From Hofstenia miamia (taxonomy: Eukaryota > Xenacoelomorpha > Acoela): a stretch of DNA of 64,000 nucleotides. Shown here piece by piece: positions 43,481 through 53,351 of this stretch. The position numbers and the translations under genes are program-made. Under the pieces are notes generated by a model. The model had not been told where the DNA came from, did no database searches, and saw only the letters and a program-made list of their open reading frames with translations. Where the stretch lies: NCBI GenBank assembly GCA_004352715.1, contig SCFE01000114.1:1238154-1302153 (forward strand), given 5' to 3'. Every line of letters starts with the position of its first letter. Within the stretch, counting starts at the first letter, position 1.

Positions 43481-45092
43481 TTATGCAAAGGATGGATCAG
43501 AACGCTTTGACAATGCCTTATAATGATGCCAGCACCATGAGCCCCAGATTTCATTGGAACTTGCATCATATCTTGAACACTCAGAATTCCCCTCTGATTC
43601 CTAGTCATCCTTGCAGCCATACTAGTGTCACCAATCAGTCCATTCCGCAGTTTGACATCCACCATGCTGAAATTGAACATTTGAAAGAGGCTTTATCTCA
43701 GCAAGTGGCATTAAGGATGGAGAGTGAACGCCATGTGGAGTCTCTCCAGGCTGAAATTAATACACAGCACATGGCATACCAGAGAAAGGAGAGGCAGAGT
43801 CTAGAGTCGACCATTGCCTTAGAATTACAGATTCACGAGTTGAAGAATGCTGTTAACAATTCACATCACCAAGTGGAGGCAGGGTCATGCAGAAATGAGG
43901 AGTATGTAACTCAATGAAGCTTTAGATGAGTTAGTAGAGATCATTGGTCAAGTGGCGCAAATGGTTCAATCAGTTAGGGTGAGCCACCCCACACATACAG
44001 CTTCCTGTTTTGAAGACTCTCTGGTCATTCCTAACTCAGTTCCACTTTGCACAAACTCTCTGAGCAGTCATCCCACGTTTGCACAATCAGCTCTTACTCA
44101 GGTGTCTACCATGACCACTGGAGCAACTCCTCAGACTGGGTACATTCAATGGTTGCCCAACGCAGTGAGCACCATAGTGGTGCCCACTTTCAAAGAACAT
44201 GTAAGCAATGCCAGTCCACTTCAGGGACAATCAATGCACGAAAGATCAACCAAGGTATTGGAAATCTATTCTTCCTCTTGAGTCTAATGGACAAATACAG
44301 GTGTTTAGTAAACACTCTGTTCTCCTGAAATTTACTGGCCAAATCGATGCCATATCACAATCTTTTGATGAGTGGTTCTATTTATTCGAGCTCACAATGA
44401 AGCAATATAAAAATTCACAGGAGTCAGCAGTGTCTCAGTTCCCACTCTACCTCAGCAGCTTGGCTTACAACCAATATATGATGCTTGAACACAATATTAA
44501 AACCGATTACCAGTTATTGATTGGATTTTTTGAAGATCACTATAGAGCTCCACAGATCAAACACCAGTAAAAAACTTTGCTGTGCGATATGTCTTTTAAG
44601 TTTGGTGATGACATAAGGAACTACATTACCCAGGTTGAGCGACTGTTTTGACTGAGCAGCCTATCAAGTGAGTATTTGCACCACAATCTTTTTTCCTATA
44701 TATGTCGAGGTTTCCCTCCATCCATCAGGAACAGGCTGGAAGTCAAGTGTGATCCAGAGGAGAGCCTGCACGAAATTATCAGAAAAGCCATCAGCGTGGT
44801 TTATATGCTGCATAACTTGCAGTGAATTGACAAGGACATTACTAACCTCTCTGGTATGAAAAGGCTTGAGACAAGAAAGCTCACAATTTCCAAAAAGGGA
44901 TTTGATTTGTCCTCAGTCCAATGCTTTACCTGTGGAGAAAAGGGGCACCTCAAGTCCCAGTGCAAAGCTAAGATACAGCTAATTGCTGATGGCAAAGGCT
45001 TCATTGTAGACGAGCCCAATGAGTCTCCTCGTGTTGAAAACCTTGTTGATTTGGCAACTGACAACCCTACTACATCACAGGATTTAAATTAA
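43330..45092 (+). pseudogene. gag: gag of copy 3
   Basis: Starts MDSSHTVTYSPTFGTSP. Domains in order: Pro/Ser-rich N-terminus, coiled coil (HLKEALSQQVALRMESERH to LQIHELKNAV), linker, capsid (FTGQIDAISQSFDEW, FPLYLSSLAYNQYMML, DYQLLIGFFEDHYRAP, DIRNYITQVERLF), CDPEESLHEIIRKAIS, zinc knuckle CFTCGEKGHLKSQC (all four ligands present) and an acidic end. Breaks: TGA near 43915 and frame changes to about 44210, TAA near 44568, TGA near 44649 and 44822. The total of about 585 codons is long for a Gypsy gag because of the coiled-coil N-terminus. TAA at 45090-45092 overlaps the slippery site. Confidence 0.9.
45083..45089 (+). promoter_or_regulatory. -1 frameshift heptamer TTTAAAT at the gag stop
   Basis: GAT TTA AAT TAA: T TTA AAT directly before the stop. 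The -1 frame continues open as LTGAPSHVKRIQNIL and LIPVEINGN towards protease. Confidence 0.75.
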
Positions 45093-45700
45093 CTGGAGCA
45101 CCATCTCATGTCAAACGCATACAAAACATCTTGGTTATTACCCAGCTTATAAGAAAAAATCTGATACCAGTAGAAATAAATGGAAACATATTTAATCCCC
45201 ACTGTTGATACCAGAGCAGCTGCCTCCATCATCAGTGATGAATGCTGCCAAGAGCTGTGTTTCAGCCAAGAATCCTTAGATCCATCTTGTGTCAAACTCA
45301 TCAATGCTTCAGGAAACCCTCTCTCCCTCAAAGGGAAATTACGGGATGCTTTGATTAGAATTCATGCAGAACCATTTGAGGTGGATCTTCTGGTCATTGA
45401 TACTTCAGATCACTGACTCCCTTACGACCTCATATTGGGAAATGATTTCCTAGAAAGGAACTCTTGTGTAATCAATTATAAGAATAATACAATAGCCATC
45501 AAATATCAGGAGGCCACACAACTTGCTACTATCCCTGAGAAGGAAATCATTTTTAATCTAAGCAAGCCCATTTCAATTGAACCAAAACACTGGATGAGAG
45601 TTGCAGTCTCCTCTGGAGAAGATATCAATGGGGATGTAATGATTGCAGGACAATGAGGCAAATAGGTACATGGAGTCTCTTTTTCACATGACTTATGCAA
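45091..45700 (+). pseudogene. pol: pol: aspartic protease of copy 3, DTG changed to DTR
   Basis: After the -1 frame a one-base change of frame leads to IPTVDTRAAASIISDECC. The Gly of DTG is Arg. Then LINASGNPLSLKG, TGA at 45414 (LPYDLILGNDFL follows), NYKNNTIAI and a TGA/TAG pair at 45654-45664. The block DVMIAGQ precedes the latter. Confidence 0.8.
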
Positions 45701-45701
45701 G

Positions 45702-46315
45702 GTGACTAATGGGAAGACGCATGTCACCATTCTGAATGGAGCAAATTTCCCTGTCAAGATCAGAACCTCCCAGTTACAACTCATAGGGGTGCCTGTCAGA
45801 GTTGAGAACATACCAGTCACCTGCTTGTCAATCTGCACCACAGTTCACAACCTGGGAGAGCCAACCAGCCTGGTCAAGTTGCCTCTAGTTACTAACAGCT
45901 CCCACCCTCATCTCAATCAGCAAGAAAGGAAATATTTGGTCTCCCTTCTTCATAGCAAACATGAGGTATTTAATTATGGAACAATAAGTGTCAGTCAGGC
46001 TGTGGGTGAAGAACTTGCTATTGAGTTGAAAAATGACAGGCCAATCAGATTGCCAGTTCTATGAGTTCCTGAAAATCTCAAACCAGAATACGAAAAAATC
46101 TTAAGTGACTTAATCAAAAGCAGGATCATTCAGGGGAGCAACAGCCCCTATGCTACCCCAACAGTGTTTATTCAACAAGGCGAGAAATACTGATTGTGTA
46201 TTGATTTCCAAAAGTTAAATGACATCACAATCAAGGATGCATATCCTTTGCCCAGAATCGAGGATCTTCTTAATGAAGCCAGCAAATACAATTTCTTTTC
46301 CTGTCTCAATTTATG
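45702..46315 (+). pseudogene. pol: pol: reverse transcriptase of copy 3, catalytic core deleted
   Basis: Linker and RT N-terminus: HEVFNYGTISVSQAVGE, RPIRLPVL-TGA-VPENL, QGSNSPYATPTVFIQQG, EKY-TGA-LCIDF, DAYPLPRIEDLL and FFSCLNLC. At 46310-46316 it jumps to LTLVESLKKF of RNase H. Compared with the copy at 36173-36928, about 750 bp including the YxDD motif and RNase H start are gone. ATGC is common to both sides of the junction. Confidence 0.85.
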
Positions 46316-46672
46316 CTCACCTTAGTTGAGTCACTGAAGAAATTCCAATACTTTATCTTGGGACGCAAATTTGTTGTGCACACAGACAACAGTGCCCTCA
46401 CATGGCTTAAAAAATTTAGCAGTGACAAATCCAACATAGTAGCTCAATGGATCAAGTATCTAAATGACTTTTCATTTTCAATCCAGCACTGCCCTGGTCA
46501 ACTCCATCTAAACACTGACTACTGGATGGCACTACCCAGTTATGAGAGAGACCTCAAGAAGCCCAATGGGGAAAAGATCCCATTCTCTTTCATTCCTCAT
46601 ACCAAATATCAGTTAATACCAGAGATTAATGCAAATTGGAATGGCAAACCCATCCTCGCCATACTTGTATGA
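46313..46672 (+). pseudogene. pol: pol: RNase H C-terminal part of copy 3
   Basis: Open frame of 119 codons: LTLVESLKKFQYFILGRKF, HTDNSALTWLKKFSSDKSN, QHCPGQLHLNTDYWMALP. It contains the TDNSAL block with one catalytic Asp. The first half of the domain is deleted. Confidence 0.85.
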
Positions 46673-46696
46673 GAAGAGATTTCAGAAGAAGAGATA

Positions 46697-48172
46697 ATGC
46701 ATCATCAATGCCATGATTGGATTCTAGATCAGATCATGAAGAGAATGAAGGATCCCTATTTTCCCACTCCTCTGGAGGTGAATCAGTACTTTAACCGCTA
46801 CAATTGGCAAACAAACAAGAACAGACTACTGTATGTTAAGAGTCAACATAACAACCAACTTGCCATTCCCGAATATTTCAGGAGAGATCTTTTCCACATA
46901 GTCCACAAAAGGGGACATTTAGGTATACTTCAGAGCAAAAAGACCTTTAACTCCCAATATGTTACTATAGGCATAAGAACTGCTATCATGATGTTATCTA
47001 TAAATGCAAAAAATGCCTTTTACACAACACCAACCACTTCCTCCAACAGAGAGCCAAGCTCGAGTTGTGGGCAGCAAAGAGTCCCAATGAACTTGTGCAT
47101 GTTGACCTTGAAAAGCTATTGCAAGACTACAATGGGTTTCAGTACATTCTTGTAATGGTCAACCACTTTATGAAATTCACCCACATGATCCCATTAAAAC
47201 AGTACAATGGCAGAGAAAGTCGCAGATAAAATAGTTAAAGAGTGGGTACTGAAGTATGGACCCATGTGCAAGTTAGTCTCTGATCAGGGCCCTCAGTTTG
47301 AGAGCAACCTTCTATGAGCCTTAATGAAAGAGATGGAAATCATTCACAAATTGACCACTGCCTATCACCATCAAGCAAACAGCTTAGTGGAATGCTTAAA
47401 TCAAACCTTTATAAAGTTAGTTTGAGTGGCCTTATTGCGTGCTGCCAGAAAACAATGGAGGCATGTTATTGAATGTGTGGAATATTTTTACAATACATCT
47501 GTTCATACAACTACAGGCATGAGCACTTTTAAAGCAATGTTCAGTTGCAAAGCCACCACCTCCTTAATGATGATGTTTCCAAAGTATGCAGAGAACAGTA
47601 CAGAACTTTATATTAACCAATTAATTCAAGATATGCAACAAATCCACCTTACCATCTGCCACAACACAAACCAGTCCAGTATATGGCAGAAAAAGACCTT
47701 TAACAAAAAGCTATATGGAGAGTCACATAAATGTGGCAACTGAGTTTTTGCTTATCTCCCTCATGTAACAATGGATAGTAGTCAGGTATGTAAACTTGCT
47801 AATGATTGGCAAGGTCCTTTCACTATAGAAAAGGTGCTTGACCATAACACTTACACTTTAAATAATGGTAAAATGGTACACTTTCAGCAGCTCAAATGAG
47901 CAATAAATGATATAGAGAATGTCACAATAGATGACAACAATGAGTTTACATTAGTGGATAACAGTGTTGATACATATGAAAAGTATGAGAATTTAACTAG
48001 TTTTTCTGAGGATGATTTTTCTGACACTGATTATACTTATGATAATAGTAAATCTGTCAACTTAGAGTCACGTATGCTCCCCCAAAGAAGGGCGAGAACT
48101 AACCACACTTATGATCCCAACATTTGGGATTTAAATCTTATCACTCCATTTAGTAATGCATATGAATTATGA
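46697..48172 (+). pseudogene. pol: pol: integrase of copy 3 with GPY/F module and conserved tail
   Basis: Zinc domain HKRGHLGILQSKKTF followed in another frame by CKKCLLHN; core LVSDQGPQFESNLL and TAYHHQANSLVECLNQTFIKL; EYFYNTSVHTTTGMSTF; GPY/F module NDWQGPFTIEKVL; acidic Ser/Asp linker; tail PQRRAR ... IWDLNLITPF. Several stops, including TGA at 47423 where copy 1 has Arg. The last TGA (48170-48172) is the only barrier to ORF3, which continues in the same frame. Confidence 0.87.
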
Positions 48173-51100
48173 ACAGCCAAAAACACAAGTCGCCAGCTCC
48201 ACCATCCCACTGTCAAGTGAGAAGGAGGATGGAAGGTAGCCATACTAATTGAGAAGCCTCATCTAGGCAAGGGAGACATGTATCTGCTTGTTGAGGCACA
48301 TGAAAGGAAAAGAGGACACAATGACAGTGCTGAGGAGAATCTGATCCAATGTGGGCAAAATGTAGCTCCACAATTTGGAGAGGAGAGAGCAACTGTGATG
48401 ACACCCTCAACATCTCGCCCCTACATGGAGAGACACATATCCCCACGTGCGTGAGAGGAGCTGGCCACCCCTTCAGTAAAAACTCTTAAAACTAGACTAC
48501 CCCTTAGTGAGTTACAAATTGTAAACACCCCCCCCCTTTTGAGTGACTCAATAGCCCCCTCAACCTCATCAGCAGGAGCTTCTACTGTTAGGTCACAGAA
48601 AACCAAAGAAAGAAGAAATAAAATGTCTAAAGTTGGTGATGAAACCCTGCACCCTTACTACATAGCCACTAGAAAAGCCACTGCTATCACATGTGATAAT
48701 ATATCAGAAGAAACAAAAGACCAACTCTGCTGAACATACAATGGTTGTGAAATGAATTGTTCAATAGACACAATCCCATTTGTGATAGATGCTTCTCATC
48801 ACCTAAAAGTCAACACTATCATTTGTCATGATTCAAGAATGCTAGAGGGACTTAGTCACCTTTACTGGCGCAGCATGCATATGTTTTTCAATGATGACTT
48901 CAACATTTATAATTTATGTCAGTTTCTAAATAGTGGAAAAACCATCAATAGTTTTGAATGCGTCAACATTGACTTCCATAACCTGTTAGTGATATACTTT
49001 TTAAGGGTACATGAAATCCAGATGGAAGCAATCATGGAACAGATTGAAATAGCATATCATATAGCTAAGGTAGTGGGCATATGCCTCATAATGCTACTAA
49101 GGGATGAGTATGAGGACACAGTGCCAGAGCCAATCAAAAATCTACATTTCCATATGGATTACTTCATGATTCTCTCCAAAGATGATTACCTCCCTCTCTC
49201 CTCTCTCACCACATGCCATGAGCCAACTACCTGTAACCAGGCTTCTTTACACAGATTTACTATTATGCCAATGAGTACCATCGCATTGATTGGCTGTTGA
49301 CCAGAAACTTATCATCAATGTCATCCTCCAGGCAAAAACCCTAGAAGTGACAGATCCACACACCCTGTCTCTCCACACAATAACTGATATGTGTGTAAGT
49401 TTTGCATTTGCACAGAGCAAGCAGACACTAACTGAGATCCAGACCATTTGGTCTGACATAAAAGCTGACTTCAGCCCTGAGTCTGATTGGCCCTGCCTAG
49501 ACATAGTGAACCCCTCACACCACTATCATTCATCTATTGAAAGAGCACTTAGAGACATTAAAGTTTCCTATGATACCCAAGATCAGAAGAATTTCAAAGA
49601 ACGTTTATTTGCTGAGAAAAATGTACCCAACATCTACTCCTGTGGCACCATCTGGATCCTCACCATCTATTTGACAAAAGAACCCCAGTTACAAATCCTG
49701 ATGACGCATGAGAAGCATTCATCTCTTACTAAACTAAAAATCCATGAAATCACAGTCTGCCCCCTATCATGGAAAGTTAAAAACTGGTTACTATACAAAT
49801 GCAATCCTCCCTCTTCTCCAGGGAAAACTAAGCGCCCAATGGATAAATTCAAAAAGTATTATGCCCAACTGGTGGGAGTGACCAGTGTAACCAGCAAGAT
49901 GTCCATCATTTTAACCAGCAATCAACTTGGCATTTGTCTGTTGGACATAAACATTTTCTCTGACATTGTAAAGAAATATATGTGGGGTGTGACCATGGAA
50001 ACCAAGCTTGCAATGTTCCACTCAGACAACCAGATGATTTGTAGAGTGACTGCCAGGCTCCACTCATCAATTCCTGGACAGGATCCAAAGGCACAATCTC
50101 CCCACAAGAATTGAATCCTTCTTCCAATTGTACCAACTTAGATATCTGGAATGTGGTTATGGGCAATTCACCAAATCAGCTTGGCACATCAACAAGGAGG
50201 GAAAAATCATTCCCATCACTATTTTTGATCAAGTGATGTGGACGCCCAAACAGTTTTACAGGGAAGAGGAACTACTGGCATCCTCAGCGGTACAACTTTC
50301 ACCCCACGTTCATGAGCTAATCAAGAGAGTGAACTTGGAAAAATTCAGCAGAAAGGCACTATCCCCCAAGCCAATGCCTCAATGGTTGGTAACCAAGGAT
50401 GAACATATACTTATGATTGAACACGACCCTAGTGAATTTCTAGAGGATCTCACCATCCAATGGAGAATTTTGGTTGATTGCCATGACAAAGACATTCTCT
50501 CGCTAATGAAATGGTGTCTCACCAAAATGTTCACCAAGGAGGAGCTGGTCATTCTACAGTCCCCAGGGCAACACATAGCTCTGGATGTGGAATGCACCAC
50601 TGCCTGTGTGCGCATCTCTAACCAACAGATAGAACACCTGTGGCAGAAAAGATTAAGAGGAAAGTTTTGGGACACAATAAAGGAAGCAAGAATAAACTAC
50701 CCAGTCATGATTGGAACTGCCACCTTGACTGCCACTGCAGGATTCAGCAAACTTGAGAAGAAGATCAAGACATCAAATATTCTGTGCATACCGCCACCTA
50801 TGATTGAGACACCCCTCATACAACCTAAGTGGAAGGTTTGGAAACCTAAAAAGGAGGTAGTGGCTCATCTATCTGATAAGGTCAACTTTGTAAACAGTAA
50901 GCAAGAAGCAATTAAAGCTAGCCAAACAGGGGAGTACAAAGTGGTAAGAGAAAAACTTATAGCTGGAGGAAATCCTGAGCGTGTCTTTATTGACGGTAAA
51001 CTCACCATCACAGACATCTTCATGCATGGTTTACCAGTGCATGTGCACCTAAAAACAATACACGAAAAAATTGCAGCCCTACAGAATTGTATGCTCATTC

Positions 51101-51669
51101 TTTTTCAGGCAGTGGGTGACTTAATGTGGATCAATAATGTAGAGAATGTAACCCAGTACTACAATGTCACTAAGAGGATAGAGATTATAACAATGATTAG
51201 AGCAAATGTGTCCAACCTGGAACAAATGACTCTCAGTCAAGTGCAGGAATACTGCTCACTGTTCATTGACCAAGTGACTATGATGGGTTCCCTGAGGCAG
51301 GTGTTTGTCCATTTTTACCCGGATACAGAGTTCAGAGCTGAGGACGCACACACTTCCAACACAGATGCCATGATGACATTAATGATCACACTCAAGGGTC
51401 TCCAGCTTTATGAAAAATTCTATGACACCTTCATGAGATGCTTAAATAATCTACGCCACAGCTGCCCTGTCAGTGCCAAAATGCCAAATATTAGGTTTCT
51501 ACAACTTAAGGATGAAGTAGTCACACAAAGGGAAGTATTAATGCAAATAACAAGAGAGCCACAATACGCCAAAGTCCAAACTTGGGATGGTGAGTTAGCA
51601 GTGAAGATGATAACAGCCACTCAAAACATCATGTCTGGGCCTGCTCTCCAGTTGTTTTACGAAAATTAA
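48173..51669 (+). pseudogene. ORF3 of copy 3: uncharacterised protein of about 1160 codons
   Basis: No family recognised. The frame follows pol without a shift. An N-terminal part of about 150 residues is Ser/Thr/Pro and charge rich (IEKPHLGKGDMYLLVEAHER, TPSTSRPYMERH, APSTSSAGASTV) and leads to MSKVGDETLHPYYIATRK at 48622. The middle part (49290-50114) and the C-terminal part (50128-51669, 513 open codons) are mainly helical and charged, with scattered Trp and conserved blocks YMWGV, CLTKMFTKEELVILQSPG, FWDTIKEARINYPVMIG, VTQREVLMQI. TGA codons at 48228, 48452 and 48731 and frameshifts near 49290 and 50115 break it. No signal peptide, no C-terminal membrane anchor, no cleavage site typical of envelopes. 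It ends TAA, 17 bp before the 3' LTR. A capsid-, movement- or accessory role is possible but unsupported. Confidence 0.75.
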
Positions 51670-51676
51670 TTTGAGC

Positions 51677-51686
51677 AAGGGGGGCA
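51677..51686 (+). promoter_or_regulatory. Polypurine tract of copy 3
   Basis: AAGGGGGGCA immediately precedes the LTR start TGTAGAGTCACTCAGGG at 51687. This is the plus-strand primer position. G-rich equivalents lie at 2124-2133 and 12841-12848. Confidence 0.8.
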
Positions 51687-52062
51687 TGTAGAGTCACTCA
51701 GGGACTTTGTTGAGATATTTCTTTATTATTTATTCATTATATTTTGTATTTTACGTCATCATGACGTCACCTCAATTATTTTGATATTAGGTTGCTATTG
51801 TTAGTTTGCCATCCCCTTGGTGGTGCTTATTATTTTATTGCTCAAATTGAATTTGCGAGGGAATGAATAATTAAGCATGATTGAACTATGTAGACAACTC
51901 TTTTTGTAAACAAAGGCAGGTAATAACACAATTTTTGTATAAAACTGAGAAACTTGTAGAGAATGGTTAATAGATTTTATCTACTCTCAACTGCTGTTTT
52001 ACCATTGTATTTTTCTTTTTCTATTATATTGATTTGAAAACTATTGCTATTGCTTAAGTTCG
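51687..52062 (+). repeat. 3' LTR of copy 3, first 376 bp
   Basis: Starts TGTAGAGTCACTCAGGGAC. CRE pair at 51753-51769, GTAAACAAAGGCAGG near 51906, TATAAAA at 51938. It is cut by the single N at 52063, which joins it to ORF3 sequence rather than to flanking DNA. Confidence 0.85.
51753..51769 (+). promoter_or_regulatory. Paired CRE-like sites in LTR U3
   Basis: ACGTCATCATGACGTCA, with a perfect TGACGTCA at 51762-51769, about 170 bp before TATAAAA. Conserved in position with the LTRs at 17597 and 27794. Confidence 0.55.
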
Positions 52063-52063
52063 N

Positions 52064-53351
52064 CAGACACTAACTGAGATCCAGACCATTTGGTCTGACA
52101 TAAAAGCCGACTTCAGCCCTGAGTCTGATTGGCCCTGCCTAGACATAGTGAACCCCTCACACCACTATCATTCATCTATTGAAAGAGCACTTAGAGACAT
52201 TAAAGTTTCCTATGATACCCAAGATCAGAAGAATTTCAAAGAACGTTTATTTGCTGAGAAAAATGTACCCAACATCTACTCCTGTGGCACCATCTGGATC
52301 CTCACCATCTATTTGACAAAAGAACCCCAGTTACAAATCCTGATGACGCATGAGAAGCATTCATCTCTTACTAAACTAAAAATCCATGAAATCACAGTCT
52401 GCCCCCTATCATGGAAAGTTAAAAACTGGTTACTATACAAATGCAATCCTCCCTCTTCTCCAGGGAAAACTAAGCGCCCAATGGATAAATTCAAAAAGTA
52501 TTATGCCCAACTGGTGGGAGTGACCAGTGTAACCAGCAAGATGTCCATCATTTTAACCAGCAATCAACTTGGCATTTGTCTGTTGGACATAAACATTTTC
52601 TCTGACATTGTAAAGAAATATATGTGGGGTGTGACTGTGGAAACCAAGCTTGCAATGTTCCACTCAGACAACCAGATGATTTGTAGAGTGACTGCCAGGC
52701 TCCACTCATCAATTCCTGGACAGGATCCAAAGGCACAATCTCCCCACAAGAATTGAATCCTTCTTCCAATTGTACCAACTTAGATATCTGGAATGTGGTT
52801 ATGGGCAATTCACCAAATCAGCTTGGCACATCAACAAGGAGGGAAAAATCATTCCCATCACTATTTTTGATCAAGTGATGTGGACGCCCAAACAGTTTTA
52901 CAGGGAAGAGGAACTACTGGCATCCTCAGTGGTACAACTTTCACCCCACGTTCATGAGCTAATCAAGAGAGTGAACTTGGAAAAATTCAGCAGAAAGGCA
53001 CTATCCCCCAAGCCAACATCTCAATGGTCAGTAACCAAGGATGAATGGATATTTATGATCAAACATGACCCTAGCAAATTTCTAGAGGATCTCACCATCC
53101 AACAGAGAATTTTGGCTGATTGCCATGACAAAGACATTCTCTCACTAATGAAATGGTGTCTCACCAAAATGTTCACCAAGGAGGAGATGGTCATTCTGCA
53201 GTCCTCAGGGCAACACATAGCTCTGGATGTGGAATGCACCACTGCCTGTGTGCGCATCTCTAACCAACAGATAGAACACTTGTGGCAGAAAGGATTAAGA
53301 GGAAAGTTTTGGGACACAATAAAGGAGGCAAGAATAAATTACCCAGTCATG
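52064..53351 (+). pseudogene. Second copy of the ORF3 middle part
   Basis: Matches 49422-50709 at a constant offset of 2642, with the same stop and frameshift at the equivalent of 50114. Identity is very high except in about 110 bp (53014-53125), where many changes cluster. It starts right after the single N at 52063 and ends at GTCATG, where a family B LTR fragment begins. It is either a second, recently related element or another allele joined in tandem by the assembler. Confidence 0.85.

Larger units (their letters stand above)
42895..52062 (+). mobile_element. Family A retrotransposon, copy 3 (most complete)
   Basis: Order: last bases of the 5' LTR, primer site, leader, gag, slippery site, protease, RT with a deletion, RNase H, integrase, ORF3, polypurine tract and 3' LTR up to the single N at 52063. 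It shows that ORF3 belongs between integrase and the 3' LTR. Stops, frameshifts and an RT deletion of about 0.75 kb make it inactive. Confidence 0.9.

Noticed and set aside
45414-48454. An alternative genetic code in which TGA is read as an amino acid
   Set aside because: TGA is frequent at Arg positions in the retroelements only; aligned copies show Arg, Cys or Trp there, as CpG decay predicts, and TAA/TAG stops and frameshifts are present too. SmD1 and BCAS2 read normally.
48213-48606. Minus-strand frames opposite ORF3 (also 49247-49504, 49906-50166, 50379-50675, 52309-52808)
   Set aside because: They are antisense shadows of the ORF3 coding sequence and recur in its duplicate for that reason.
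50128-51669. ORF3 as a classical retroviral envelope
   Set aside because: No signal peptide, no C-terminal membrane anchor and no furin-like site visible. The hydrophobic patch NYPVMIG...AGF is short and internal. Not excluded by structure prediction.
49422-53351. A true tandem pair of full retrotransposons
   Set aside because: The second unit starts at a lone N in the middle of ORF3 and lacks LTR, gag and pol, so a tandem is not supported by this sequence.
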